Source of the DNA: an uncultured Pelagibacteraceae bacterium
GTDB taxonomy: Bacteria > Pseudomonadota > Alphaproteobacteria > Pelagibacterales > Pelagibacteraceae
DNA: 64,000 bases
NCBI GenBank assembly: GCA_902624315.1
Contig: CACNXC010000003.1
Coordinates: 124,001-188,000 of the forward strand
Reading direction: 5' to 3'
In this document: in pieces, positions 36,916-45,746 of the stretch
Layout: each line of letters begins with the position of its first letter
How positions within the stretch are numbered: position 1 is the first letter of the stretch
Notes under the pieces: model-generated
What the model was told of the DNA's origin: nothing
What the model saw: only the letters and a program-made list of their open reading frames with translations
The model's database searches: none
Made by a program: the position numbers and the translations under genes

Positions 36916-37682
36916 TGTTCTTAAAAAATTATAACTTCAAAAATAAGACTGCAATCGTAACAGGTGCGGGTAAAGGTATTGGCAGAGCTTGCGCTATAGC
37001 TCTAGCAGAAGCAGGAGCAAATTTAATAATTATTAGCAGAACTAAAAGAGATTTAGATGAGGTTTCAAAGAAAATAAAAAAATTTAAAACAAAGTGTAAA
37101 TCTTATGTTTGTGACATTACAAATTATAATGAAATTAAAGAAATTATTAACAAACAGTCTAAACTAGATATTCTTATAAATAACGCTGGCAACAATAGAC
37201 CTGCACATTTTACAAAAGTGAAAACCAAAGATATGGAGTATATGGTAAAAATAAATACAATAGCCACGTTTAATCTTGCACATTTATGTGCACTTAAAAT
37301 GATTAAATTAAAAAATAGAAAAAAAATAGGTGGTGCTATTGTTAATATGTCATCACAAATGGGTCATGTAGGTGGACCAATAAGAAGTGTTTATAATATG
37401 AATAAATTTGGTTTAGAGGGTTTAACAAAAGGAATGTCAATAGATCTTGCAAAATATAACATTAGAGTAAATACAGTTTGCCCAACATTTGTTGTCACTC
37501 CTATGACGAAGAAGTTTTTAAAAGACAAAAAATTTAAAAGAGACATGTTGAATAATATTCCTCTTGGAAGATTTGCTGAATTATCTGAAGTAGCATCTGC
37601 CGTGGTATTTCTAGCTTCTGATGCGGCATCAATGATTACAGGTACTTCTTTATTGGTTGATGGTGGATGGACTGCAAAATAA
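36915..37682 (+). CDS. Short-chain dehydrogenase/reductase (FabG-like)
   Basis: This is a 255-residue classical SDR. The cofactor motif VTGAGKGIGRACAIALAEAG is near 15-34, NNAGNNRP near 90-97 and the active Ser in NMSSQMGHVGG near 145. The YxxxK pair is in VYNMNKFGLEGLTKGMS near 157-173, and the ending SMITGTSLLVDGGWTAK is canonical. SRTK after the first strand suggests NADP or mixed preference. It is third in the rightward GMC-TerC-SDR-M23 series. The substrate is unknown. With a GMC alcohol dehydrogenase and TRAP uptake nearby, a hydroxy-acid or hydroxysulfonate substrate can be considered. Confidence 0.9.
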   Translation: MFLKNYNFKNKTAIVTGAGKGIGRACAIALAEAGANLIIISRTKRDLDEVSKKIKKFKTKCKSYVCDITNYNEIKEIINKQSKLDILINNAGNNRPAHFTKVKTKDMEYMVKINTIATFNLAHLCALKMIKLKNRKKIGGAIVNMSSQMGHVGGPIRSVYNMNKFGLEGLTKGMSIDLAKYNIRVNTVCPTFVVTPMTKKFLKDKKFKRDMLNNIPLGRFAELSEVASAVVFLASDAASMITGTSLLVDGGWTAK

Positions 37683-38470
37683 TATCTAGACTTTTATTTG
37701 TAATAATTTTTTTTACCACAACTAATCTAAATGCTGTTGAATTTAAGGGAAAATTTTTACAAGGACATTTCATAGTTGGCTTAACTGACCCATCAGCTAA
37801 AATTATTATTGACAAAAAAGAGGTAAAAGTATCAAAAGAAGGTTATTTTGTTTTTGGAATAGATAGAGATAGAAAATTTGATTTAATTATAACAAAAATA
37901 ATTGACGGCAAAAAAGATAAAATCACTAAAAAAGTTTTAAAGAGAAAATATAATATTCAAAGAATTGATGGTTTAGAGGAAAGTAAAGTTACACCTCCAG
38001 AAACTGTTTATAAAAGAATTAAAGAGGAAAATAATAAAATTGGTGAAGCAAGAGCAATTAATTCTGATTTACCATTTTTCAAAAATCAATTTATTATGCC
38101 AGTTGAAGGTATTATAAGTGGTGTTTATGGAAGTCAGAGAATTTTAAATGGTAAACCTAAATGGCCTCATTATGGAATTGATATTGCTGCAAAACAAGGA
38201 ACTATGATAAAATCATCTGGATCAGGTATTGTTACTATGGCAGAAGATGATCTTTACTATACTGGTGGAACAATAATTATGGATCATGGTCATGGCATCT
38301 CAACTATTTATTCACATCTTGAAAATGTAATGGTGTCCGTTGGAGATAAAATTAATCAAGGAGATATAATTGGAACTGTTGGTTCAACTGGAAGGTCAAC
38401 TGGTCCACATCTCGATTTTAGAGTTAACTGGTTTCAAACTAGACTAGATCCTATGTCTGTAATAAACTAA
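37667..38470 (+). CDS. M23-family (LytM-like) exported peptidase
   Basis: This 267-residue protein has a signal sequence (ISRLLFVIIFFTTTNLNAV), a beta-rich N-terminal domain and a C-terminal peptidase M23 domain. The first zinc motif is HYGIDIAAKQGT near 171-182 (HxxxD). YSHLENVMVSVGDKINQGDI is near 224-243. The last motif reads GPHLDFRVNWF, where most M23 enzymes have HxH, so Asp replaces the second His. HLD-type M23 proteins occur as a recognised variant, so loss of function is not certain. Its start overlaps the SDR end by 16 bases. It probably acts on peptidoglycan cross-links or as a divisome or amidase activator. Confidence 0.88.
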   Translation: MDCKIISRLLFVIIFFTTTNLNAVEFKGKFLQGHFIVGLTDPSAKIIIDKKEVKVSKEGYFVFGIDRDRKFDLIITKIIDGKKDKITKKVLKRKYNIQRIDGLEESKVTPPETVYKRIKEENNKIGEARAINSDLPFFKNQFIMPVEGIISGVYGSQRILNGKPKWPHYGIDIAAKQGTMIKSSGSGIVTMAEDDLYYTGGTIIMDHGHGISTIYSHLENVMVSVGDKINQGDIIGTVGSTGRSTGPHLDFRVNWFQTRLDPMSVIN

Positions 38471-38473
38471 ATT

Positions 38474-38593
38474 ATGCAAACATTAATTCTCTTGGCTTTG
38501 GTAATTGTTACTGGTTGGATATTGTTTAGACCAATCACAAAAAAAGAACTTGATAGATATAACGACAAAGACTGGCCTGATATGAATTTATAA
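38474..38593 (+). CDS. Small membrane protein, 39 residues
   Basis: A short frame three bases past the M23 gene reads MQTLILLALVIVTGWILFRP followed by ITKKELDRYNDKDWPDMNL. It has one N-terminal membrane helix and a charged cytoplasmic or periplasmic tail. It resembles in design the 39-residue protein after lon (19177-19296): helix, then Arg-Pro, then a Lys/Asp-rich tail. It is the last gene of the rightward GMC operon. No family is recognised. Confidence 0.55.
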   Translation: MQTLILLALVIVTGWILFRPITKKELDRYNDKDWPDMNL

Positions 38594-38621
38594 CGGGGCA
38601 CCTGGCAATAGAACTCCCAGG

Positions 38622-39926
38622 TTAAATTTCAGATCTAGCTCGTAACCTTTCATACATAAGTCTTGCTTTTACTCCGAAATCCAAAAAAGGTTGTGGTGGT
38701 AACCAAGTGGGTTTACTTCTTGCCTCAATAATTTCAATTTCTTTTGAGTGTTCATTACTGGCTTTAATGGCAATTTGTTCACCAAACAAAGTCCCCACCC
38801 CAATACCTGAACCATTGTAACAACCTGCAACAAATATATTTTCTTGAATTTTTTCAAAAATTTGAGAACTATTTCTGGTCCTTGAGACAATACCAGACCA
38901 AGTTGATTGAATAATATCATCTGGTAATTGTGGAAATCTTTTTTTAATACCAATCTTTTGCTTAATAGATCTTTTTTCTAAATTAGATTTAGACATTTGG
39001 GATGGATTGTGAACTTCTGCAGTATTTCTTATTAAAATTCTCCTGTCTTTGGTCATTCTAATCGTTGCGCCCATTGGTCTAACAGGTAAAACACCCCACT
39101 CTTTAGGTGCTCCAATTGATGTAAATTGTTCTTTAGTTAAAGGTCTCGTCATACTTGCAGTTAAAGTAATTGGAAAATTATAATTTGCTTTGATGCCTAG
39201 GGATTTAAGAAATCCGTTAGTTGCAAAGATTATCTTTTTTGATTTTATTGAGCCATTCTTAAAATTACAATTTATTAAACCATCAATCTTTTTCCAGTTT
39301 AATAACAATGAATTCTCATAAAGTATTACATTTTCAGGCAATGTATCAATCATTGCTCTTACTAATTTACCCGGATGTAATAAAATTCCTCCTTTCGTGT
39401 GAAGGGCAACATTATAGAAGTTGGTGCCTAATCTTTTTGTAAGATCTTTTTTAAATAATAAATTATACTCAAAACCCAATTTAGACAGAGTGTCTGAAAA
39501 ATTTTCTAAGATTTTTTTATCTTCAGTGTTTGATGATGCAAAATACTTTCCGCATTCGTTCCAATCACAATCAACCTGATGTTCCTTAATGAATTTTTTA
39601 ACTACATCTATACCTAGTTTATAGATATCAGATTTTTTTTTATAATTTTCTAATTCTTTATTAGAAGTGAAACCATCATTAAGTGTAGTATCAACCAAAT
39701 AACCAGAATTTCTTGAACTTGCACCCTCTCCTGCTAATTGAGCATCAACTAATAAAATTTTTTGATTTGGATAAAGCTGACCTAATTTTCTTGCAGCCGA
39801 TAATCCTGTATAACCTGCACCAACAACTAACCATTCACAACTCAAATCAGACGAAAGTGTTTGGATATTTGTTCTTAGATTTAAATCATTAATCCAACTG
39901 CAACCATTATCATTAACTACTTCCAT
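38622..39926 (-). CDS. FAD-dependent DAO-family oxidoreductase, candidate taurine dehydrogenase large subunit (TauY-like)
   Basis: This 434-residue flavoprotein of the D-amino-acid oxidase/GlpO superfamily has the FAD motif WLVVGAGYTGLSAARKLGQL near 33-52 and the second motif AGEGASSRNSGYLV near 66-79. A late GCYNGSGIGVGTLFGEQIA near 369-387 closes the nucleotide domain. It looks like PuuB-type and TauY-type amine oxidoreductases. Its gene lies 39 bases after xsc on the same strand, the arrangement expected for a taurine dehydrogenase that forms sulfoacetaldehyde for Xsc. A different amine or imino acid remains possible. Confidence 0.8.
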   Translation of the reverse strand: MEVVNDNGCSWINDLNLRTNIQTLSSDLSCEWLVVGAGYTGLSAARKLGQLYPNQKILLVDAQLAGEGASSRNSGYLVDTTLNDGFTSNKELENYKKKSDIYKLGIDVVKKFIKEHQVDCDWNECGKYFASSNTEDKKILENFSDTLSKLGFEYNLLFKKDLTKRLGTNFYNVALHTKGGILLHPGKLVRAMIDTLPENVILYENSLLLNWKKIDGLINCNFKNGSIKSKKIIFATNGFLKSLGIKANYNFPITLTASMTRPLTKEQFTSIGAPKEWGVLPVRPMGATIRMTKDRRILIRNTAEVHNPSQMSKSNLEKRSIKQKIGIKKRFPQLPDDIIQSTWSGIVSRTRNSSQIFEKIQENIFVAGCYNGSGIGVGTLFGEQIAIKASNEHSKEIEIIEARSKPTWLPPQPFLDFGVKARLMYERLRARSEI

Positions 39927-39965
39927 AAAGAAAGATTACGATAATTGTTTGTTAATTAAAAGATC

Positions 39966-41750
39966 TTAAGAAATCAAAGAAGGTTGCTTCTTCATATCTT
40001 CTTTTTTAATACCAGCTACTCTTACAGGCTTTTTCATAGCATCTCTTCTAAATGGTTCACCAAGCTCTTGATTTAAAATTACTTCTATAAATGTAGTAAT
40101 ACCTTTTTTTTGATCCTCACAAGATTGTTTAATAGCTGCAGTTGTCTCTTCCATAGATTTAACTGTAACACCTTTTAAACCACAGGCATCAGCAACTTTT
40201 GCATAACTTAGTTCTGGGTCTAACTCTGTTCCGACAAAATTATTATCAAACCAAAGAGTTGTATTTCTTTTTTCTGCACCCCATTGGTAGTTTCTAAAAA
40301 TAACCATTGTAATTGCCGGCCATTCCTCTCGTGCACAAGAACTCATCTCATTCATACTAATTCCAAATGCTCCGTCTCCTGCAAAACCAATGACTGGTGT
40401 ATCAGGACAACCTATCTTTGCACCCAAGATCGATGGGAAACCATAACCACAAGGACCAAATAAACCTGGAGCTAAATACTTTCTTGGTTTTTCAAAAGTA
40501 GGATAAGCATTTCCAATTGCGCAGTTATTTCCAATATCACTTGAAATAATTACATCTTCAGGCATTCCAGCTTGAATTGCTCTCCACGCTTGTCTAGGTG
40601 ACATTCTATCTTTATCTCTTTCTCTTGCCTCTTTGTTCCAAACTGTTCCTTCATCGTCATCTTCATGATCTAAACTTGATAATTTTTGTAACCATGCAGA
40701 TTTTGTTTGGTGAATTAAATCTTTTCTTTTTTGTCTATCGGTATCTCCAGCGTTTGGAGACAATTTTTCTAAAATCTGTGTTGCCACTAATTTTGCATCA
40801 CCACTAATTCCAACTGTAACTTTTTTTGTTAAACCAATTCTATCAGGATTCATATCTACTTGAATTATACTTGCATTCTTAGGCCAATAATCAATTCCAT
40901 ATCCTGGAAGTGTTGAAAATGGATTTAGTCTTGTTCCTAAAGCTAAAACCACATCTGCTTTTGAAATAAGTTCCATTGCAGCTTTAGATCCATTGTACCC
41001 TAGTGGTCCAACAGCCAACGGGTGACTTCCTGGAAAACTATCATTATGTTGATAACCAGAACAAACTGGTGAATCTAATTTTTCCGCAAGTTTTTTTGTT
41101 TCTTCTATTGCTCCACCGATAACAACTCCCGCTCCAGATAAAATTACAGGAAATTTTGCATTTGATAAAAGTTTTGCAGCTTTATCTATTGCTTCAGCTC
41201 CACCACCTTGTCTTTCCAATCTAACTATTGGTGGTAATTCTATATCTATAACTTGAGTCCAATAATCTCTCGGTACATTTATTTGTGCAGGTGCGGAACC
41301 TCTTATTGCTTTTTCTATAACTCTATTTAAAACCTCAGCCATTCTTGATGGATCTCTTACTTCCTCTTGATAACAAACCATATCTTTAAATAAGTTCATT
41401 TGTTCTACTTCTTGAAAACCACCTTGCCCCATAGTTTTATTTGCAGCTTGTGGGGTTACTAATAGTAAAGGTGTGTGGTTCCAATATGCAGTTTTAATTG
41501 GAGTTACTAATCCAGTTATACCAGGTCCATTTTGTGCAATGACCATAGACATTTTTCCAGTAGATCTTGTGTAACCATCAGCAATTAATCCGCCATTAGT
41601 CTCGTGAGCAACATCCCAAAAAGTTATTCCTGCATCAGGAAAAATATCAGAGATCGGCATGAATGCTGAACCAATAATACCAAAAGCATGTTCAATGCCG
41701 TGCATTTGTAAAACTTTTACAAAAGCTTCTTCTGTTGTCATTTTTGTCAT
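39966..41750 (-). CDS. xsc: Sulfoacetaldehyde acetyltransferase
   Basis: This thiamine-diphosphate enzyme converts sulfoacetaldehyde and phosphate to acetyl phosphate and sulfite, the shared desulfonation step for taurine, isethionate and related C2 sulfonates. The 594-residue protein starts MTKMTTEEAFVKVLQMHGIE and carries HAFGIIGSAFMPISDIFPDAG near 17-37, QNGPGITGLVTPIKTAYWNH near 73-92 and AANKTMGQGGFQEVEQMNLF near 101-120. These are Xsc-specific and not those of acetolactate synthase. The ThDP motif is GFAGDGAFGISMNE near 453-466. It heads the leftward xsc-DAO pair and is opposite suyA. Confidence 0.95.
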   Translation of the reverse strand: MTKMTTEEAFVKVLQMHGIEHAFGIIGSAFMPISDIFPDAGITFWDVAHETNGGLIADGYTRSTGKMSMVIAQNGPGITGLVTPIKTAYWNHTPLLLVTPQAANKTMGQGGFQEVEQMNLFKDMVCYQEEVRDPSRMAEVLNRVIEKAIRGSAPAQINVPRDYWTQVIDIELPPIVRLERQGGGAEAIDKAAKLLSNAKFPVILSGAGVVIGGAIEETKKLAEKLDSPVCSGYQHNDSFPGSHPLAVGPLGYNGSKAAMELISKADVVLALGTRLNPFSTLPGYGIDYWPKNASIIQVDMNPDRIGLTKKVTVGISGDAKLVATQILEKLSPNAGDTDRQKRKDLIHQTKSAWLQKLSSLDHEDDDEGTVWNKEARERDKDRMSPRQAWRAIQAGMPEDVIISSDIGNNCAIGNAYPTFEKPRKYLAPGLFGPCGYGFPSILGAKIGCPDTPVIGFAGDGAFGISMNEMSSCAREEWPAITMVIFRNYQWGAEKRNTTLWFDNNFVGTELDPELSYAKVADACGLKGVTVKSMEETTAAIKQSCEDQKKGITTFIEVILNQELGEPFRRDAMKKPVRVAGIKKEDMKKQPSLIS

Positions 41751-41865
41751 TAATAGAGCCTTTCTAAACGAGTAAATTTATAATTATTTATAAAACTATT
41801 TGTTAATTGACGCGATTAATATATAAGATTTCTCAAAATTCAAACAAACAATTGACACTATATTT

Positions 41866-42150
41866 ATGGCTACTGACATCATAATTCACGATAAAAAGGA
41901 TAATGTCGGGGTGGTTGTGATCGAAAAAATAACCCCAAAACAGGATTGTAAATGCTGGATTATGGAGGATGACAGTTCAACAGACATTCAATCAATGGAT
42001 GAAATACCTTTAGGACACAAAATTGCAATGGTCGATTTAAAAGAGGGAGATACAATCTTGAAATATGGTCATGATATTGGAAAAGTAGTAAAATCAATTA
42101 AAAAAGGTGAGCATGTTCATGTTCACAATGTAAAAACGAAGAAATGGTAA
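41866..42150 (+). CDS. suyA: (2R)-sulfolactate sulfo-lyase small subunit
   Basis: This 94-residue protein is a single SAF domain (N-terminal domain of the UxaA/altronate dehydratase family), ending IGKVVKSIKKGEHVHVHNVK. In the split sulfo-lyase SuyAB, the small SuyA and the large SuyB cleave 3-sulfolactate to pyruvate and sulfite. IPLGHKIAMVDLKEGD near 46-61 is the family core. It starts five bases before suyB and faces xsc across a 115-base gap. No purine-rich ribosome site precedes its ATG. Altronate or galactarate dehydratase is the alternative, made less likely by context. Confidence 0.85.
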   Translation: MATDIIIHDKKDNVGVVVIEKITPKQDCKCWIMEDDSSTDIQSMDEIPLGHKIAMVDLKEGDTILKYGHDIGKVVKSIKKGEHVHVHNVKTKKW

Positions 42151-42154
42151 TTAA

Positions 42155-43321
42155 ATGGAAATTCCAAAGAGCTTTTTAGGATATAAAAGAGAAAACGGCA
42201 GAGCTGGAACTAGAAATCACGTAATTATTTTACCAGTAGACGATATTTCGAATGCTTGTGCAGAAGCGGTTGCAAATAATATAAAAGGCACAATTGCATT
42301 ACCACATTCTTATGGACGACTTCAATTTGGAGCAGATTTAGAATTACATTTTAGAACTATGATTGGAACAGGTAGTAACCCAAATGTTGCTGCTGTTATT
42401 GTAATTGGAATTGAGCCTAAATGGACAAAAAGAATTGTAGATGGAATTGCTAAAACAGGAAAACCTGTCGAAGGTTTTCACATCGAACGTACCGGGGATA
42501 TCGGTACAGTTATGAAAGCCTCAAAAAAAGCGCAAGAATTTTCTCAATGGGCTTCTGAGAAACAAAGAGAAGAGTGTCCAATGAGTGACTTATGGATTTC
42601 AGTTAAGTGTGGAGAGTCAGATACTACATCTGGATTAGCATCAAATCCAACTGTTGGAAATCTAATGGAAAAATTAGAACCGATGGGTGTTCATTTATGT
42701 TTCGGTGAAACTTCTGAACTTACTGGTGCAGAGCAAGTTTGTGCAACTAGAGGTGCTACTAAAGAAGCATCAGAAAAGTTTATGAAAACTTGGAATGATT
42801 ATAATGATTTTATTTTGAAAGAAGCAACTGATGATCTTTCAGAAAGTCAACCAACTGCTGGAAATATAGCAGGTGGTTTAACTACGATTGAGGAAAAAGC
42901 ATTTGGAAACTTCCAAAAGATTGGAAACTTAAAATTTATTGATGTTCTTGAACCTGCTGAGCAACCAGAAAAAGGTCCAGGATTATATTTTATGGATACA
43001 TCTTCTGCAGCAGCTGAATGTATTACACTCCAAGCGGCAGGTGGATTTAATATTCATCTATTTCCAACTGGACAAGGAAATATTGTTGGAAACCCAATTG
43101 AACCAGTTGTTAAGTTAACTGCAAATCCATTAACAGCAAAAAGTATGAGTGAACATGTAGATTGTGATGTATCTAAAATCCTTTCAAGAGAAATGAATTT
43201 ATCAGAGGCGGGAGATAAGCTCATTGAGACAACACTAAGAGTGGCTAACGGAAGATTAACCTGCGCTGAAGCTTTGGGTCATAAAGAATTTGTAATGACA
43301 AAGCTTTACAGAAGTGCCTAA
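42155..43321 (+). CDS. suyB: (2R)-sulfolactate sulfo-lyase large subunit
   Basis: This is the catalytic subunit of a UxaA-family lyase, 388 residues. The opening [20 protein letters not shown] near 7-26 is the family hallmark, and [24 protein letters not shown] (its core [11 protein letters not shown] near 150-160) carries the iron-sulfur or metal ligand Cys. [20 protein letters not shown] near 299-318 is the late motif. In the SuyB branch the product with SuyA is pyruvate plus sulfite from 3-sulfolactate. Proximity to xsc, sulfite exporters and aprBA supports the sulfonate assignment over altronate. A YeiH exporter gene follows by six bases. Confidence 0.85.
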   Translation: MEIPKSFLGYKRENGRAGTRNHVIILPVDDISNACAEAVANNIKGTIALPHSYGRLQFGADLELHFRTMIGTGSNPNVAAVIVIGIEPKWTKRIVDGIAKTGKPVEGFHIERTGDIGTVMKASKKAQEFSQWASEKQREECPMSDLWISVKCGESDTTSGLASNPTVGNLMEKLEPMGVHLCFGETSELTGAEQVCATRGATKEASEKFMKTWNDYNDFILKEATDDLSESQPTAGNIAGGLTTIEEKAFGNFQKIGNLKFIDVLEPAEQPEKGPGLYFMDTSSAAAECITLQAAGGFNIHLFPTGQGNIVGNPIEPVVKLTANPLTAKSMSEHVDCDVSKILSREMNLSEAGDKLIETTLRVANGRLTCAEALGHKEFVMTKLYRSA

Positions 43322-43327
43322 GCCTTA

Positions 43328-44428
43328 TTGCTCTTTAACAAAGTGTCTTCAAAATTTTTATATATAAAGAGAATTTTCCCAGGTGTTACTTTAGCTTTAG
43401 TCTTTTTTCTATTTTCACAAGGTATAAATAATGTTTTAGCAATTGAAATTTTTGGAACTCCAAAGAGTCCAATATCAACAGTTCTAATTGCAATTCTTCT
43501 TGGAATTTTAATGGGAAATGCTTTTACTCCAAGACCTGGTATGATGGTTGGACTAGACTTTACCCAGCAATATATTTTAAAACTTGGAATTATTTGTTTA
43601 GGGATAAGATTAAGTTTTGAGGAATTTATTAAATTTGGTTCAATTGCTATACCACTAATAATTGTTTGTATAATAGGTGTATTAATCTTGATTAAACTCC
43701 TAATTAAAAAAGTCTCTATATCCTCAAAAATGTCATATCTTATAGCAATAGGCACAAGTGTTTGTGGCGCAACAGCAATTGTTGCAACGGCACCAGTAAT
43801 AAATGCAAAAAAAACTGAAATTGCTTATGCTATTGCGAATATAACTTTATTTGGTGTTATTGCGATGATTGCCTATCCTTATTTTGCGGAGTGGTACTTT
43901 AATAATGAGGATCTTAAGGCGGGTCTTTTTCTTGGAACTTCTATTCATGAAACATCTCAAGTAGCTGCAGCTGGTCTAATTTATGATCAGCAATTTAATA
44001 GTCCTGAAACTCTTAACGTTGCAACAGTTACAAAGTTGATAAGAAATACTTTTTTAGTAATAATGATACCTCTATTCGCTTTTTTATATAACAGAGGCGA
44101 AGTAAAAAATAAGAGTTATTCAATTTTTGACGTATTCCCATATTTTGTTCTTGGTTTCATAGGAATGATTTTAGTAAGAAACGTTGGGGACCAAATATTT
44201 TCAAATGAAAATGAAAATTATTTTATTTGGATGAATGCAATTGAATATTTAAAGATTTTAGCAACAACATTTTTAACAATGGCGATGGCTGCAGTTGGTA
44301 TTTCTATAAATCTTAGTGAATTGAAATCTATGGGTTATAAACCATTCGTAGTAGGATTTATTGCTGCTGTAACTGTTGGAATTATAAGTCTAATTTATAT
44401 TGAAACTTTATTTAAATTTTTTATTTAG
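43328..44428 (+). CDS. YeiH/UPF0324-family putative sulfate or sulfite exporter
   Basis: This 366-residue membrane protein has about ten helices. LVFFLFSQGINNVLAIEIFG, LGILMGNAFTPRPGM near 56-70, LGIICLGIRLSFEEF near 82-96, IGTSVCGATAIVATAPVI near 141-158 and GTSIHETSQVAAAG near 204-217 match the YeiH/UPF0324 putative anion exporter family. The start is TTG at 43328, and a GTG at 43343 is an alternative. It follows suyB closely and is probably cotranscribed with suyAB, so export of sulfite or sulfate formed by the lyase is the simplest role. Its stop overlaps the opposing tauE gene by eight bases. Confidence 0.85.
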   Translation: MLFNKVSSKFLYIKRIFPGVTLALVFFLFSQGINNVLAIEIFGTPKSPISTVLIAILLGILMGNAFTPRPGMMVGLDFTQQYILKLGIICLGIRLSFEEFIKFGSIAIPLIIVCIIGVLILIKLLIKKVSISSKMSYLIAIGTSVCGATAIVATAPVINAKKTEIAYAIANITLFGVIAMIAYPYFAEWYFNNEDLKAGLFLGTSIHETSQVAAAGLIYDQQFNSPETLNVATVTKLIRNTFLVIMIPLFAFLYNRGEVKNKSYSIFDVFPYFVLGFIGMILVRNVGDQIFSNENENYFIWMNAIEYLKILATTFLTMAMAAVGISINLSELKSMGYKPFVVGFIAAVTVGIISLIYIETLFKFFI

Positions 44429-45515
44429 ATTGTTTCGCAGCTTTATTAAAATATTTTTTTCTCAAATCAGAGAGAAACCTTCTTATAAATGCAGCCGCAA
44501 CTCCAAGTGCAACTGCAAAAAATATAGAAAACAATCCATAAGCTATAGGCATTTCTGCTGAAAATTTTTGCACAAGTATTGAGAGAGGAGTTAAATCTTC
44601 TTTGCTTGCTTTTCCAATTCCATTCATTGCATGTTCAGCAAAAAAAGTGTCATAAGCAATAGCGATACCAACTATTAATAGTAAAATTGCTAATAGCGCT
44701 TTTAGTCCTGAACTTTCAATAGATTGACCAAGTTTTTGTCCTGTTTGCACTCCAATAATTGAGCCAACAACTAATAAAAAAACTAAAACTAAATCGATCG
44801 AGCCATAGTTAAACGCATGCAAAAAAGTAACTATTACACTTACAAATATTGTTACGAACAAAGATGTTCCAGGTACTAATCTTGTTGGCATCCCAATTAT
44901 ATAAATCATCGCTGGAACTAATATAAATGCTCCACCAATTCCCATTATCGCTGCGATAAAACCAACAAATAATCCAATTATGATTGGTGTAAACGCACTT
45001 TCGTATAGCTTCGATTTTGGAAACCGCATTCTCAATGGTAATCCATGTATCCAATAATGAACGTGAAGTTTCTTTTTTGTAGTAATATTTTTTTTGGCTT
45101 TGTCTATTTCACCTAAGCTTTCAACCAACATTAGAGTTCCAATAATTGCAAGTATGTACATGTAGGCTAGAGATATTACAGTGTCTATTTTTCCTATTCC
45201 TTTAAAATACGTGAAAGTATAAATTCCTAATAAAGTTCCTATCGCACCTCCTATCACGATTATAAAACCCATTTTATAATCTAAAGTATTCTTTAAATAA
45301 TGTGTTGTTGATCCTGAAACAGATGTCGCTAAAATATTATTTGCCTCGTTAGCAACTGCATAGGCTGGTGGAACTCCTAAAAAAATTAAAAAGGGTGTCA
45401 TTAAAAATCCACCACCAACGCCAAATAATCCTGACAAAATACCAACTAATGCACTTAATAAAATTATTTCAAGAGCACTTATATATACTTGGGCTATTGG
45501 TAAAAATACTTCCAT
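44421..45515 (-). CDS. tauE: TauE/SafE-family sulfite exporter
   Basis: This 364-residue membrane protein has the internal duplication of TauE/SafE proteins. The first repeat is SALVGILSGLFGVGGGFLMT near 21-40, and the second is IIGLFVGFIAAIMGIGGAFIL near 175-195. The GxFGVGGGFLMTPFLI pattern and PGTSLFVTIFVSVIV near 213-227 are standard. TauE exports sulfite or sulfoacetate from cells degrading C2 sulfonates. It has a long C-terminal extension with two further helices. It converges on the YeiH gene with an eight-base overlap. Confidence 0.88.
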   Translation of the reverse strand: MEVFLPIAQVYISALEIILLSALVGILSGLFGVGGGFLMTPFLIFLGVPPAYAVANEANNILATSVSGSTTHYLKNTLDYKMGFIIVIGGAIGTLLGIYTFTYFKGIGKIDTVISLAYMYILAIIGTLMLVESLGEIDKAKKNITTKKKLHVHYWIHGLPLRMRFPKSKLYESAFTPIIIGLFVGFIAAIMGIGGAFILVPAMIYIIGMPTRLVPGTSLFVTIFVSVIVTFLHAFNYGSIDLVLVFLLVVGSIIGVQTGQKLGQSIESSGLKALLAILLLIVGIAIAYDTFFAEHAMNGIGKASKEDLTPLSILVQKFSAEMPIAYGLFSIFFAVALGVAAAFIRRFLSDLRKKYFNKAAKQSK

Positions 45516-45541
45516 TTAAAAAATGGAACTTTAAATTTTAA

Positions 45542-45679
45542 TTATTTAAAAGTTAAAAAAGTTCCAACAATTATTACACCCCAGCAAGCTAAAATAGCTG
45601 AAAAGATCCCTGTCTTAATAAATGTTGTTTTGTGATTATAGATTTTTTGGGGGACTTTTTTTATATTTGAAAGGCGCAT
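45542..45679 (-). CDS. Small membrane protein, 45 residues
   Basis: An open frame between the 116-residue protein and tauE on the same strand encodes a basic N terminus (MRLSNIKKVPQKIYNHKTTF) and one C-terminal membrane helix (SAILACWGVIIVGTFLTFK). It may be an anchored accessory subunit of the apr or tauE products, but no family is recognised. The 231-base gap holds nothing else. A chance frame is possible. Confidence 0.45.
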   Translation of the reverse strand: MRLSNIKKVPQKIYNHKTTFIKTGIFSAILACWGVIIVGTFLTFK

Positions 45680-45746
45680 CTAATTCCTCAATAACACCAG
45701 ACCAAAAATTGTCAAACTTAATTTAAAAAAAAATGTTTTTTTTGGA

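Noticed and set aside
38600-38622. Hairpin ACCTGG...CCAGGT between the rightward operon and the leftward DAO gene
   Set aside because: The stem is only six bases with an 11-base loop, it reaches the DAO stop codon, and no uridine run follows. It is not a convincing terminator.
39966-41750. Acetolactate synthase as the identity of the ThDP enzyme
   Set aside because: The N-terminal half contains Xsc-specific segments (GIIGSAFMPISD, AANKTMGQGGFQEVEQ) and the neighbours are sulfonate genes. No small regulatory subunit is near.
41799-41826. Promoter TTGTTA-N16-TATAAG before suyA
   Set aside because: The -35 match is weak and several similar A+T-rich pairs occur in the same gap, so no choice can be supported.
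41866-43321. Altronate or galactarate dehydratase (UxaA) as the role of the two-gene lyase
   Set aside because: No hexuronate genes are nearby. The split small/large form next to xsc and sulfite exporters fits SuyAB better. This is still an inference and is reflected in the confidence.
43318-43755. Leftward open frame opposite the YeiH gene
   Set aside because: It lies wholly over a well-supported membrane protein gene, and its translation has no recognisable domain. It is a shadow frame.
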